A DNA stretch of 64,000 bases. Source: Dendrolimus kikuchii (lineage: Eukaryota; Arthropoda; Insecta; Lepidoptera; Lasiocampidae). Made by a program: the position numbers and the translations under genes. The stretch is taken from contig CM034392.1 in the NCBI GenBank assembly GCA_019925095.2, positions 11,179,887 to 11,243,886 of the forward strand. Reading direction: 5' to 3'. How positions within the stretch are numbered: position 1 is the stretch's first letter; the number at the start of each line of letters is the position of its first letter. Below are positions 1 to 10,975 of the stretch, piece after piece. The notes beneath the pieces are model-generated. The model searched no databases, had not been told where the DNA came from, and worked only from the letters and a program-made list of their open reading frames with translations.

Positions 1-1720
1 GTCACATTTTCTGGGTACCCACTTATGCCGGGTGAACGAACTCCTCCCTTTTTTGTTTTTCATGCCGATGCAAATAGCAAAGTTCGCGTTCTCTCACCTT
101 CCCGTCCCCCCTTACGACAATCCTCCGCTCCTGTATACAAATGTACTTTATGGACGGCCCTTTAGGGCTTGGAACAATGCTAAGAATGGTAATCGTCTGG
201 TAACAAACGAAACTCAAGTCAAGTTCCTAAATTAATGGCACAGTCACAGTCATTTTCTCTCACTTTATAAGCCTACTTTAATTTTTATAGAGCGATTACC
301 ATTCCTAGTGTTATACTTTCTTGATTAGAGTTTGTACTCTTACATATTGAAACTCGATTATTACGTATGTATGCCAAATTGTTCAAATGTTTATTTTTCT
401 GTTTATAATTAATACTATATTAAAAAGCTTAAATGTCATCGGCGTCAGGTTTGAAGTCCGGGGTCCGTTTTCCTGTTTTCTTCTCTGCTCACTTCATGTG
501 AAATAAAGGACCTTAAAACAAGTACAATTTGTCAGCTCAAACCCCAATTTAAGGGAACTTTTTAACTATGAGTGAAAACTTTTGAAAATAATTTAGATGT
601 TGGAACTTAATAAATATATTTAATCGAAAAATCAAAATTGGTATCATCCATTGAGTAGTAGTTTTTGAAAGTGTAATACTATGAACGTATTTTTCGGAAG
701 CAAATATCTTAATACTTCACAAATACATCAGTTCTTTTTTAACTTTGACTTTTGTTTTGTTTAGGAATATCCTGTTGTTGTAGGGTTCAATATATTATGT
801 TGTTTTTGTGATACTTAATGGCTTCGGCGTTAAATATTAAAAGTTGTTTATATTTTGACGGGGAGATAAGATACACGAGATTAAACAACAACATTGTTCG
901 TGTTGCTAGTTCGTGTAGCTGATTATTCAAAGTGAAGTTAGCTGATTATTCAAAGTGAGGGTTATAACGCTCCACTTTCTCATTGAAGCCCAATAAGATT
1001 CGAGTAATTGACTAAAGAATAATTTAGAATTAAATTGTTAGTATTTAAGGTTAAAAGATGAAAGAAAAATATTGAGAATGACAATTATTATGTATATTAT
1101 AAAAAAAATAATTCTCATAAAGCCCATAAACTCTAGTTTTCTAGAGGGCTTGCAAAAATAAACAGCACTAGACTTACAATCAATATTTTGTTATATAAAA
1201 CATACTTTTAAACCAAATTAGTCAAAACAAATTGAAAAGAAACAAAATTATCGACAAAGGTGATCTAAAAATATTTTTAAAATAATAGTGTTGGCATGGA
1301 TTGCATTGGAAGAAGAATAGAATTCTTTTTCTATGGTAGTGATGTGTTGATGTATCAAATTGAAAGAGAGATAATGATTTGTGACACTTTAGAAATGTAT
1401 GGGTAATGACTTTTGTCATTCCCAGTATTCTTACTCCATAGTCAAATGATATGCGTCTGTTGTCTAATATGTTCCTACAAGGAACAACATGGTTTTTGTT
1501 GCACATAAATAGCCTATGCTTGTATGCAAAAATATAATTATGTAACTAATATGTACTTTTCATAATAATTTTTGCAACTTATGTACTTCTTGATTTGTGA
1601 TAATTATGTTATATGAGATGATGAATGAGGTGAAAATATTTGATTGCAATTTGCACTGTAAACTCATTCCTCTATTTTCTTTACAGTTTAAATTAAATAT
1701 AACAATTTAACCATCAACGT
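1..1720. other. AT-rich intergenic DNA, no gene recognised
   Basis: No convincing coding region is seen. Positions 1-235 are richer in GC than the rest and look like part of a dispersed repeat, but I cannot name the family. A 20-bp segment beginning TAGCTGATTATTC is directly duplicated at 916-935 and 939-958 (period 23). The open frame on the minus strand at 1222-1506 has no family resemblance and a composition like the surrounding intergenic DNA. Confidence 0.5.
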
Positions 1721-1722
1721 CT

Positions 1723-1728
1723 TTTATT
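1723..1728 (-). promoter_or_regulatory. Candidate POLD1 polyadenylation signal
   Basis: The plus strand reads TTTATT, so the minus strand reads AATAAA. It lies about 35 nt after the POLD1 stop codon, a plausible place for the cleavage and polyadenylation signal of a short 3' UTR. This is position and motif evidence only. Confidence 0.5.
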
Positions 1729-1762
1729 TAAACAATCTTTGAGAAAATGGCAATGTATTTCA

Positions 1763-4700
1763 TTACCAAATCGGTTCACCAAATCTTAATACACTCTTTT
1801 CTTGAACATCCAACTCCATGCCAACTTTCTTTCTCATGTAAAATATAGTGCAATCTCTGTTTGTGCATAAAACTTCTTCATGTAAGCTTCCTTGACATCT
1901 TTGGCATTCTGTCCAAAGTCTAGCAAACTTATCTTGAAGTTGTCTAAGTTTAAACACTTCCATTATATAAAATTGACCCTCTTTGGCTAAGCAATGATCA
2001 CACAGAGCTTTTTTCGTATTATCGGGCATTACTGTTTTACATCCTATACATTTCTCTTTCTTTTTAGTGAATGCAGCTAAGGCTCCAACTTTTGAAGTGA
2101 CCATAGCTTTTGTTCTAGTATGTTCACCTTTTAAAAGTAATGATTCTGCTTTCTCACCAAGAATTGGCTCAAAGATTCTCAAAAGAGGCTTAGATAATTG
2201 ATTTTCTAAATAATAGTTTGAATCTATAGGAATACTATTTTCTAAAACATATATAGGATCTTCTGCTTTCATATAAGCTGGAGTATTTTTTGCTGCACAA
2301 CAAAGCACATATGGCACTCTATCTCCCAGTTTAGGTGCAGAGCCAGGATCACGTTTCTTCATTTTATTAGCCAGTTCTACATGAGCTTGTTTGGCTGCAT
2401 AATCACTTTTTGCAAGTTCTTTTGTTATGACAAGTTGGGATATATCTATTCGATTACATAATAGATCTGCAATAACTTGTTTTGCATAATTAACGGCACC
2501 TTCAGGATCTCTTTCTATAAGCAATTTTTGCAAGCAAGTACTCATTACATCTGAAACTAAAGGACAATTGTCACGCCTTACTGTTTCAATTCCTTTGCAA
2601 TCCATTTTATCATATTTATCTGGTCTTGTGAAATATAATCCAGCATATCTTTTCTTATTAATAAGCAGATATGGATAATACACCTTTTCAAATTCAAGTT
2701 TTATAGGTTTCACAAATTTGGCAGTAACAAATTCTGCAGCATCTTTACCTAATTCCATACTCTCCTCAAGAGTTTTCACTCCAAATTTAACCATTACAGA
2801 ATCAGTGTCACCATAAATGACAACAGCATCTTCTTTATATCCATTGGCCTTATTATATTTTTTTTCAACTTCTGATTTTGTAAATTCAATCATAGTACGC
2901 CCATATGCTGTAACACTACCTGATATCTCTAAACAGGGCAGTTTACCAACTTGTGCCCCTGTAAAGCCATATACTGAGTTTGCACTAATCTTTAGTGCTA
3001 ATTGCCTTCCATCAAGAACAGACCTTTTGAATGGATCTTTTTCATCTTTCAATTCTGCCTTGGCTTTTTTTCTTGCAGCTAGAAGGGATTCTAAGATTTC
3101 TGGCAGTAAGCCTTTCCTAACATTTGCTTTAACAAACATGTTATTTGTAGGTGTTACTGTTATATCTTCATTACTAAGGTTTAGCTTATTTTGAGCATTT
3201 AGCCTTATTAAAGTAGTATAACATAAATTATGTGCCATCATAATACTTGGATACAGAGATGCAAAATCTAAAGTAGATATAGGATCTGCATAATATCCCT
3301 TTTTCGGTTCAATTACAGTGGCTCCTTCAAACTGATCATCTGAACCCTGTCCTTGATAGGCAGGCATTAGATAACCAGCATCTTTTGCCTTGCGCAGCAA
3401 TTGACTAAGGACTTTAATTTGCTGACCCCTTGTTAGTAAACACAAAAGTGGCACACCAGTTACTCTAGCCATTTCCATATAGTTAATTATGCACATTAAC
3501 TTATTTAAAAGTTTTAGAGGTAAGTATGCATCTTTTAAACAATACATTGCCAACCTTCTTCTTGTCTGCTCACTCTCATTTTGCAAGTCTGTTATAATGC
3601 TGTGATGCACATCTTCTTTTTGTTCTTGGAGAAAATGATAGCTTACAGCATTTAAAGTATATGATCTCAATTTATAATCTCTAACTAGAACCAGTAATAA
3701 GTCAAAAGGAACTCTACCTTCAAAATTTATGCTTTTATTTTCCCTGCGGCCCATTTGCTTCGATTGTAACACAGAATCTTTGATAACAGATTTAATATTT
3801 TTTATACGGCCCAAAAAGTCAAAGTTACCCACTTTTAAATACTTTGCCCTGTTAATCAAGTAAGGCCAATCAAAGTTACCTATATTATAACCTGTAATTA
3901 TATCTGGGTCTAGTTCTCTGAAAAAGTCTGACCATTTAGCCAGCATTTCTGATTCAGATTGGAAGCTAAGCACTTGAGAGCCTACAATTGGTGCACATGT
4001 ATTTAATGTGAATACACACCTTAAATAAGGTTCCATTTCCCCTTGTTTTATAACCATGGATGCAATTTGTATCACAGGGTCATGATTAGGTTCAGGGAAT
4101 ATTCCTTTACGGCCAGCACACTCAATATCAAAACTTAAAATTCTAAATGGTGCAACTTTAGACCATTCACCTTCAGGTTGATGGGAAATGAATGCATTCC
4201 AAGCAACATCTACTTCTATTTGACATCTAGATTCAGGTTTAACTTGAGAATCTTTTGATCTTAAACTCCATTTTCCTTCAGGCAATTCAATCCAACTGCA
4301 TCCTACTACAGAAGTATCAACCATAAAACGGATGTCAAAATCTATGTTTGTTTCAAAAAATTTGGGATCCATCAAACCAAATGATGTTGGCTGCCTATCA
4401 ATCAATCTTTTGGCAGGTGCAATTAATTTGGGCAAAGCTACAGAAATCCTTGCAAATGTTATATCTTCATCTCCATTATAATACATTATAGATTTTCCTT
4501 GCACCAGTCTGACTTCTAGAACAGTTTCCTTTATATTATCTTTATTTGAACGTAAATCTTCAAGTATGACTTTATTCAGAGAGACTTTCAAATTGATGCA
4601 GGAAGACTCTGAGAAGTTTTCAGGAACAGTTACATAGAAATATGGTGTGAACCCATGTACATGACAACAAACAGAATTCCCTTCCATAGAAACACCATAC

Positions 4701-5017
4701 ATTCTCATAATGGGCACAGGTGCAAGTTGTGATCCAGGCATACCTTGTATGGGCTGACCATTATAATGGTCTATATCCAGTTGTTGGAAAACTAATTTTT
4801 GTTTATTTGCATTTAATGTCGGTGGTGACGGTCGAGACCATTTCATATTTGTGCTCTGATTTTCAGGTCCCTCTCCAAAAACGCGTTCAGATTCTAACTC
4901 TGTTTCCATACCAGCCAGTTGATCTTCAAAACTACACGGCATTTCGATCTCTTCGTCATCATCTCGAGATTTGAATCTTTTTGGTGGAGGCCCTTTAAAG
5001 TGACTTCTTTTGTCCAT
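1763..5017 (-). CDS. POLD1: DNA polymerase delta catalytic subunit, single exon
   Basis: This nuclear family-B polymerase copies mainly the lagging strand and takes part in repair; in the known family it works with PCNA and accessory subunits. The 1084-residue frame is full length for the family (about 1,090-1,110). The N-terminus begins MDKR and has a basic PPPKRFKSR stretch at about residues 10-18 followed by acidic residues, like the nuclear-localisation region of other POLD1 proteins; this fixes the start. The exonuclease motifs are present: FDIE (D297, E299), NFDWPYL (D383) and CLKDAY (D496). The polymerase motifs are DFASLYPS (D584), [12 protein letters not shown] near 680 and YGDTDS (D737, D739). 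The C-terminus has CysA (C990, C993, C1006, C1009) and CysB (C1038, C1041, C1051, C1056); CysB holds an iron-sulphur cluster in homologues. No intron, stop or frameshift interrupts it. It is probably the functional gene, although an intact retrocopy cannot be excluded. Confidence 0.96.
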   Translation of the reverse strand: MDKRSHFKGPPPKRFKSRDDDEEIEMPCSFEDQLAGMETELESERVFGEGPENQSTNMKWSRPSPPTLNANKQKLVFQQLDIDHYNGQPIQGMPGSQLAPVPIMRMYGVSMEGNSVCCHVHGFTPYFYVTVPENFSESSCINLKVSLNKVILEDLRSNKDNIKETVLEVRLVQGKSIMYYNGDEDITFARISVALPKLIAPAKRLIDRQPTSFGLMDPKFFETNIDFDIRFMVDTSVVGCSWIELPEGKWSLRSKDSQVKPESRCQIEVDVAWNAFISHQPEGEWSKVAPFRILSFDIECAGRKGIFPEPNHDPVIQIASMVIKQGEMEPYLRCVFTLNTCAPIVGSQVLSFQSESEMLAKWSDFFRELDPDIITGYNIGNFDWPYLINRAKYLKVGNFDFLGRIKNIKSVIKDSVLQSKQMGRRENKSINFEGRVPFDLLLVLVRDYKLRSYTLNAVSYHFLQEQKEDVHHSIITDLQNESEQTRRRLAMYCLKDAYLPLKLLNKLMCIINYMEMARVTGVPLLCLLTRGQQIKVLSQLLRKAKDAGYLMPAYQGQGSDDQFEGATVIEPKKGYYADPISTLDFASLYPSIMMAHNLCYTTLIRLNAQNKLNLSNEDITVTPTNNMFVKANVRKGLLPEILESLLAARKKAKAELKDEKDPFKRSVLDGRQLALKISANSVYGFTGAQVGKLPCLEISGSVTAYGRTMIEFTKSEVEKKYNKANGYKEDAVVIYGDTDSVMVKFGVKTLEESMELGKDAAEFVTAKFVKPIKLEFEKVYYPYLLINKKRYAGLYFTRPDKYDKMDCKGIETVRRDNCPLVSDVMSTCLQKLLIERDPEGAVNYAKQVIADLLCNRIDISQLVITKELAKSDYAAKQAHVELANKMKKRDPGSAPKLGDRVPYVLCCAAKNTPAYMKAEDPIYVLENSIPIDSNYYLENQLSKPLLRIFEPILGEKAESLLLKGEHTRTKAMVTSKVGALAAFTKKKEKCIGCKTVMPDNTKKALCDHCLAKEGQFYIMEVFKLRQLQDKFARLWTECQRCQGSLHEEVLCTNRDCTIFYMRKKVGMELDVQEKSVLRFGEPIW

Positions 5018-5075
5018 TATTTAAAAATACACAAGACAAAACTTTAGAATGTTAAAGTGATAACTGTTAGGCAAG

Positions 5076-5085
5076 TTCCCGCCAA
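5076..5085 (-). promoter_or_regulatory. Proximal E2F-like site upstream of POLD1
   Basis: The plus strand reads TTCCCGCCAA (TTGGCGGGAA on the gene strand), 59-68 nt before the POLD1 start codon. This matches the E2F/DP consensus core. DNA replication genes are classic E2F targets in animals, so S-phase control is a reasonable inference. Confidence 0.6.
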
Positions 5086-5350
5086 GTCTGTAATAAAAAT
5101 ACGAGTAATAATATATAATAAAGTAGTCTTTTTTTATTAAAAACTCTTACCGAGTATTTTAAAATAGACCAGGAATACTTTATTATGTAAATATATGTAA
5201 TTTTACAAACCTTTTACAGAGCAATTTTGGTTATTTAAAAAAAAGACCTATTTTAAGAAGTTAAGAACAAAATAATATGCATATAGATAACAAATAATCA
5301 AATATGCCTTTACAGGGTCTCCAGAGTGAATTTACGAAAATTGCCCAAAT

Positions 5351-5362
5351 TTTGGCGGGAAA
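5351..5362. promoter_or_regulatory. Distal E2F-like site upstream of POLD1
   Basis: TTTGGCGGGAAA is a textbook E2F/DP site, about 335-345 nt upstream of the POLD1 start codon. Together with the proximal site it suggests a cell-cycle promoter between them. No divergent gene was recognised to the right. Confidence 0.55.
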
Positions 5363-5984
5363 TGAAAGGAGATGTGGTGCTGTGTAGTTTTATTTTCTAA
5401 AAATATGTAAAATTACTCTAAAATGAACAGTAGTTGTAGGATATTGATAGTTTTTGAGTGGTAATTATGTGTGTTTGTGAGAAATGTGAACTGTATAGTC
5501 AAATTTGGGCTTTCGTGTTGTCACAAGAACTTCGCTGAATGCGTCAGTTGATAACCTACAGTTCAGCTGAGCTAATAAAGAGTATTTTAAGATCTGGCTT
5601 AAAGGCCTAGCTCCAAAGCCATAAACTTAAATAAATAACAAAATATAAACTTTCAAGTTATGATATTGACAAATACATTCTATTGACAGCTAAATTATTT
5701 CTTAAACTAGAGCTGCGCTTTATTAATTTTGGCTTCGTTGTTGATAATCGACTAATTGAAGTAAACTGTTCGAAAATGTTTCTAGGAGCACTAGGACATA
5801 TTTTTGGTTTCGTATCGCAGCCTATTCAGACAAGATATAAATAATAAATTTATAAGAATGTCGTCTGTTTTGTTACATTACTACCCATAAATTTATCGGA
5901 CTGTCAAACTATACAGTAAATTAGGAGTATATTTTTACTTAAAAATTACCACATATTTTTTTATGTAAGGCTTACAGAATCGAT
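5363..5984. other. Intergenic DNA, nothing recognised
   Basis: AT-rich sequence between the POLD1 promoter and the first transposable element. No open frame of note, RNA gene or repeat was recognised. Confidence 0.4.
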
Positions 5985-6204
5985 TATAGTCAAGGTGGCG
6001 AAGTCCGTCAATGGCATAAGTTCATACACCGCTCGTTTTTTAACTTTTTTAAACGAAATTTACCGCCAACTACAATGTAAAGACCGATTTCGATGGTGTC
6101 TTAGCTTCACTGACTGATTTGTTGTTGTCATAACTATTCAAACGCGAAAATAATGAGATGTGTATGGAGTTCCCCCATTGATTGACATCGCCACCTTGAC
6201 TATA
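5985..6204. mobile_element. Short MITE with about 45-bp imperfect terminal inverted repeats
   Basis: The left end TATAGTCAAGGTGGCGA and the right end TCGCCACCTTGACTATA are inverted copies. The similarity extends with mismatches for about 45 bp on each side. The ends are bordered by TA, consistent with TA target duplication as in Tc1/mariner-type MITEs. There is no coding capacity. It directly abuts the left end of the maT element that follows. Confidence 0.7.
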
Positions 6205-7167
6205 TAACTAGTCTGGCCATAAATACTGTTACATAAAAACTTTTTTTTTCAAGTTTTTAATTATTTTTAATTTGGAACACGTATAATATTATTTTAAAAA
6301 CTTCTTTCGATTTTGCGCCATTTCACATATTTTTTCGTGTTAATTATCAAATTACAATTTGCAATGGGGTATTAAAGAAAATAGGATTGTAGTGATCGCC
6401 TTGCACAAAGTGGGTATGGAGCCGTCGGTCATATTCCAGACACTTCAAAAGCTTGGTATCAGCTGTATGTTCGTAAATCGTACTATGAACAGATAAAACA
6501 ACACTTCGTCTGTCGAAGACAAGAAAAAATCGGGGCGGCCGCGTGTTGTTAGAATTACAAAGGCTGTTAATGCTGTTAAAGCCAGAATTCGTCGAAACCC
6601 CATTAGGAAGCAAAAAATCTTATCGCGAGAAATGAAGATTCCCGCTAGGACTCTGTCGCGTATTATAAAACAAGACCTGAAGTTCGGTGCCTATCGTCGA
6701 TATACAGGACATGCCCTAAATCAATCTTTACAATTAAAGAGAGTGGATCGATCAAAACGCCTTCTGTCGCGATACGCAGGTGAAAGGCACAGAAATATCC
6801 TCTTTACCGATGAAAAAATTTTCACGATTGAAGCACACTACAATAAGCAAAATGATAAAGTGTACGCTCACAGTTCTGAAGAAGCTGCTCAAGTAGTCGG
6901 AAAGGTACAATGTGGTCATCATCCTGCGTCAGTGATGGTTTGGTGGGGCGTGTCTTATCAAGGAGTCACAAAACTACATTTTTGTGAAAAAGGAGTGAAA
7001 ACTACAGCCAAAGTGTATCAAGATACAGTTTTGGATCATGTTGTGAAACGTCTCAGCAATACACTTTTTAAAAATATACCGTGGACTTTGCAGCAGGACT
7101 CTACACCTGGTTACACGGCACGAACTACCCAAGCCTGGCTTGAAACCAACGTTCCGGACTTTATAAG

Positions 7168-7235
7168 AGCTGAAGACTGGCCCTCATCTAGCCCAGACCT
7201 TTAGGTCTGGGCTAGATGAGGGCCAGTCTTCAGCT
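7168..7235. repeat. 68-bp perfect palindrome inside the maT transposase
   Basis: Two 33-bp arms (7168-7200 and 7203-7235) are perfect reverse complements separated by TT. The left arm is transposase coding sequence; the right arm replaces what should follow. A second palindrome starts at its end: CTAAAAGGT-TT-ACCTTTTAG at 7234-7253, again with a TT centre. Confidence 0.95.
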
Positions 7236-7287
7236 AAAAGGTTTACCTTTTAGACTTCAAATTATGGTCAGTTTTAGAGGACATGGC

Positions 7288-7345
7288 CTGCTTGCTCTAA
7301 ACGACACGGCAACATTGTCTCTTAAAAAATCTTTAGAGCAAGCAG
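7288..7345. repeat. 14-bp inverted repeat with 30-bp loop
   Basis: CTGCTTGCTCTAAA at 7288-7301 is the perfect reverse complement of TTTAGAGCAAGCAG at 7332-7345. It sits in the frameshifted part of the maT transposase, next to the palindromes, and may come from the same kind of rearrangement. Confidence 0.8.
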
Positions 7346-7495
7346 TGGCGAAATTTCTCTTGGAAACAGTGCGTAAATTCATAGATTTGTGGCCAAACAG
7401 ATTAAAGGCCTGTATAAAAGCCAAAGGTGGCCATTTCGAATAGAATATTTTTTTATTTTTTGCTGAGACTAATAAATATGTAGGTATAAATTTTA

Positions 7496-7614
7496 GTTAT
7501 GAATGTCAAAGAGGCAAGTGAGGTGTGTAAGAATAAGCCTAAATGGCACTCTGTTGTTCGTGCCTACCCCGCGAGGGAACTGGCGTGAAGTTATGTATGT
7601 ATGTATGTATGTAT
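7496..7614 (+). mobile_element. SINE-like retroposon with (ATGT)n tail, copy 1
   Basis: A 119-bp insert is flanked by a 12-bp direct repeat, GTATAAATTTTA, at 7484-7495 and 7615-7626. The body contains the family signature AAGAATAAGCCTAAATGGC and GGAACTGGCGTGAAG and ends in ATGT repeats. Other copies are at 40646-40800, 48314-48463 and 60049-60144. They share the 3' end and differ at the 5' end, as expected for 5'-truncated retroposition. Confidence 0.8.
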
Positions 7615-7649
7615 GTATAAATTTTAATAATATTAAATTACTTCATTAA

Positions 7650-8010
7650 AAAAAAATGGTTTTTCGAAACGGAGCTAACTTATATCACGTGGTGTAACTT
7701 AGGATACTTTTTATCCAGATAAATGACATCGTTTCCGCGGGATAAACAAAAATATAAAAAATAGCGCTGCGATCGCACCCGTTTTGAAAACTTCAGAACG
7801 TATACGAACGAAATTCGACAGAGGATGGCTTATATCACAAATCAACACGTAGGATACTTTTTATCCCGATAAATGATGTTGTTTTCGTAGAATAGACGGA
7901 TATGACGTTGTCATAAACAACATGCCATTTGTTTTATAACTTCAAATCAGGTTGGCTTCGACTCATCTCTATGTTTTGCTGGGCAGTTGCCTTGACTATA
8001 AGGACTTACT
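7650..8010 (+). mobile_element. Helitron-like repeat family B, fragment
   Basis: This stretch is similar to 50088-50460 on the same strand and to 47400-47820 inverted. Shared blocks include GTAACTTAGGATACTTTTTA, GCGCTGCGATCGCA and ACTTCAAATCAGGTTGGCT. There is no coding content. I group it as family B; the relation to Helitrons is inferred from a GC hairpin (CGCGGC-GTA-GCCGCG) at the presumed 3' end of the 52.6 kb copy. Confidence 0.5.
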
Positions 8011-8094
8011 TTCTTTGTTATTATTATATGCAAAAAACCGAGTAAAGTTTTTGTGTAGGTACGTAAAATAAAGCTGCTGCCTATTATAAAATTC

Positions 8095-8900
8095 TAAAAA
8101 TGCCGTGCCTGTATATTGAAGCTATTTAAAAAAATAACTGTAATAGACTATATAAACGACGGAGAATACGATGCATTTTTTTTAGATTTCATGTCTGTTT
8201 CTCGGTTTGTATGTTTGTCTCTTTGTTCGGAATTCAAGTTAAAATTAATGGGCCGATTTCGATGCGGTTTTCGCTGATTGATTACATATTCATATACATA
8301 AAATCTGCGCTACTTTTTATGCTAGGAATCCCGAGGAAATTTATCTGTCCAGATTAAAAAAAAATAATTTAATGTGAGTTCTTCACTGATCAAAAGAAAA
8401 TTTTATGTAATAAAATGTGTTATATTTTTTATCCCGGGATCCTCTGACGGCCTCTGTGGTTGAGCGGCCTAAGCCTTTGCCGGCCTACCTCACTGCAACG
8501 CAGAGGCTTCGGGTTCGATTCCTGGTATAGTAAATTTGGGAAAGGTATTTTCTCCGTTATTTACTATGGTTTCCGCGGTGTCTGGGATCGGCCCCAGAGT
8601 AATCAGTTATATATTAGCCATAACACAAGCGTAGCTTGCTTAATTTGGGGATATACAATATGTGTTTGTCTGCCGATATATATTATATATTATTAATCCC
8701 GCGGCAATTTTCCTGGGAGCAGTTTTAGTTGTTTAGATGCATAGAAGTTAGTATATTCCGACACAGTTTTCACTAAAACGATAGCTTAAATTATTTTTTT
8801 AACGCTCTGGTACCATGTTTCCCGGACATCCTGCGGGAATTTCAAGTCAAGCGTGGATGAATTCGGGGGCATATCCTAAAATTGTATATAAATCTTCAGT
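8095..8900 (+). mobile_element. Repeat family C element, interrupted by a SINE
   Basis: The segments 8095-8440 and 8696-8900 align with a single uninterrupted inverted copy at 60170-60720. Shared blocks include ATAGACTATATAAACGA, ATTTTTTATCCCGGGA and CAGTTTTCACTAAAACGATA. A diverged piece is also seen at 32690-32890. There is no coding capacity. The class is uncertain, although the style resembles other lepidopteran non-autonomous Helitrons. The gap between the two segments is the SINE at 8441-8695. Confidence 0.6.
8441..8695 (+). mobile_element. tRNA-derived SINE nested in family C
   Basis: The head has RNA polymerase III promoter boxes: an A box TGGTTGAGCGG (about 8458-8468) and a B box GGTTCGATTCC (about 8512-8522). 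After the tRNA-like part comes a body with TTATTTACTATGGT and GGATCGGCCCCAGAG, then an AT-rich tail. The body recurs inverted at 10235-10355 and in a diverged form at 38690-38870. It interrupts a family C repeat, so it inserted later; ATCC(C/T) at both junctions may be a short target duplication. Confidence 0.8.
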
Positions 8901-10234
8901 GAACTCTAACTGATGGTGAACACCGTTTAAAAATGTTGCATTGTTTAGGAGGAATTAACTGATATACTGAAAGTGGCGGAAAGTGACTTTATTTTATGCT
9001 ACATATGTAAAGAGGATAATTATATAGTCTGCAAAATAACGATGATTTTTTTTGACACACTATATCCTTACCTAAAGATTTTTTTATATGAAATATTCAG
9101 AGTTATTACTGGTTGAATGATCAATTTCAGATAAGCAAGATATCCTAGTTTACTAAATTAAAAATATTAGGGGCCTGGCTGACTAAATGATTCATTGCTC
9201 TCCATGGCGGCGCACGCGATGAACCCAATTCCGAATACCATGAAAGGCGATATTGACTCAATCTACGCATAATGCAGTGCAAAGGAAAACCAGCTTGCCC
9301 ATCTACATATAATAAATACACAGTAATAATAGCCAATCGATTTCTTAGTAAATAACACAAAGACATAAAAGAAAATCAGGTTAGTGCTTGACAGTTCACT
9401 ATTTATGAAGGGTTTCATAGAGGTAATAAATGTCCATTGCTTTCGTCATTCGGCTGAGGAATCATAAAAAGCATTTGAAGAAAGATATATTAAGTATCCT
9501 TAAAAAAACTTTAATTGAAAGAACTTTTAAAGCTCTACAACATCAATTCTTTTCAGAATTTTTAAGCAATAATATCTTGCTACATATTGACTTAAATAAA
9601 AAATCGTTTATGAACGTTTTGTCAAAACGATTAGGGCTAAAAAAGACTGGTTTTACGATTAATAACGCACAGCCATACTAGAAGAGGACAGGAAGTTGAT
9701 TATAGTAATTTTTAATTGATCGCAATGGCAGATAAAGTATCTAATTGCTGAAAATAATCTAGTTCTTGTTACAATTAAAAAAGATTAAGTAAATAGTTAA
9801 ATACTGTAATATAACTTTTCGGATTGAAATAAGAATTACGTTGTTTGGCGTCAGCCAAAGACCTCTACAATTTCGCTGATACTAAGGTGAGGGGAGGATA
9901 TATAGGTTCCACAGTCTGGTGCTTCGTTGAATACTAATGTAAAACTAACTCGTAAGCGTAATTTAAAACGATACAAATTCATGCGCAAACGGAAGTTTGA
10001 GAATGATATCTAAACTAAAAATTATTTCAGCACTGTGTCCCTCCCATGGGCATTCAAAAATAGAACTACTATTATTCTACTTTTTTATTTGGATGGGATA
10101 TAGACTCAAGACTCGTCTTTCGTTTGGCGTACCCACACGAATACGAACGGCTTAAAGTATTTGAACTGTCTGACTAGTGAAGCTGTCACTAATATGTATA
10201 TATAATATAACATAATTAGAAGAGAAACACACAC
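8901..10234. other. Intergenic DNA, no gene recognised
   Basis: AT-rich DNA. An open frame of 83 codons at 9430-9681 (plus strand) is lysine- and leucine-rich with no recognisable domain, and its codon use looks like background. A short block near 8935-8960 (TTTAGGAGGAATTA) recurs near 37108, so part of this is dispersed repeat. Confidence 0.4.
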
Positions 10235-10355
10235 ACACTGTATACCCTCAAGCTAAGCAAGTTACACTTATGTTATGGATAATATACAACGGACCACTCT
10301 GGGGCCGAATCCAGAGACCATAGTAAATAACGGAAAGTTTGTTTACGAACTTTAC
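10235..10355 (-). mobile_element. SINE body fragment, inverted, head lost
   Basis: The reverse complement contains TTATTTACTATGGT, GGCCCCAGAG and a CATAACATAAG block matching the body of the SINE at 8441-8695. The tRNA-like head with A and B boxes is not recognisable here, so this is a 5'-truncated or degraded copy. Confidence 0.65.
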
Positions 10356-10975
10356 CATACCATAATAATATCCTAAACAAAGCTTATCGACTTCTGTGAC
10401 TAAGGCCGCCTATCGCAGTAAATTATTCCAATGTATTCTTTTATATAATGGATTATGACTAAGTATTGTTTCATATTTGATTGAGTTTAATATTTCCGGA
10501 TTCTTTGGTTAATTTGGCAAAACCATCTGTGATGTTTTCAATGAGTTAGGTCGTGCGTCATTTTGATTTCGGTTAACGAACTGTTTATTTAAATGTTACT
10601 TTCATTCACGCATGATTCACGTGAGTTTCTTTGATTGTTTATTTATTTTTCTTAGACTTTGATATGAACGACCGTATAGTGAATTTTTGCGAAGCAGTCG
10701 CAAATGCCCGTGCTCTTTGCGGAAAATTGCAATTTTTTACGCTTTTTCGCTCTCAAAAAGCGACAAATTGCGACAACAGTTGTGTAGTGATAGTGTACAG
10801 TGTTATTTAGTTTGATTCCGGCGCGAATCAGTTGTTTTTCGACTGGGGTGAGTTGTTAAGCTCTATTCGCTTGTTTATTTCGGCGCGTCTAAGCGCATTA
10901 CGCAATAACGGTCGTTTGTGTCGATAGTTATTCACACGCGTCGACTGGTCTCGGCAAAGGAACGGGCCTCCAGTA

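Larger units (their letters stand above)
6374..7443 (+). pseudogene. maT-like transposase, disrupted
   Basis: The intact enzyme would cut and paste the element using three aspartates. One frame reads from about 6374: a helix-turn-helix region (ALHKVGMEP, FQTLQKLGI) and a GRPRVV hook, then the catalytic block LFTDEKIFTIE, VMVWWGVSYQG and the second aspartate in LQQDST. An in-frame TAA at 6494-6496 separates the N-terminal domain. The main open segment (6632-7204) ends at SSPDL, where maT proteins normally continue into the NPLDY motif with the third aspartate. An inverted copy of the preceding 33 bp is found there instead. The C-terminal tail (LKKSLEQAVAKF, ending KAKGGHFE) resumes at about 7320-7443, also with indels. 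It is therefore inactive. Confidence 0.85.
6209..7483 (+). mobile_element. maT-type mariner element, rearranged and 3'-truncated
   Basis: The left end begins GTCTGGCCATAAATACTG after a TA dinucleotide. It is followed by a transposase pseudogene of the maT (DD37D) branch of Tc1/mariner. No matching inverted copy of the left end is visible after the coding region, so the right terminal repeat appears to be lost. The 3' part is disturbed by short perfect palindromes at 7168-7253 and an inverted repeat at 7288-7345. A short retroposon is inserted just downstream. Confidence 0.75.

Noticed and set aside
2817..3194. Plus-strand frame of 125 codons
   Set aside because: Antisense shadow of POLD1.
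8446..8530. Functional tRNA gene
   Set aside because: A and B boxes are present, but the piece continues into a SINE body found elsewhere and I could not fit a full cloverleaf acceptor stem.
8460..8696. 78-codon frame beginning MSGLSLCRP
   Set aside because: Lies inside the SINE and follows its tRNA-like head; not a gene.
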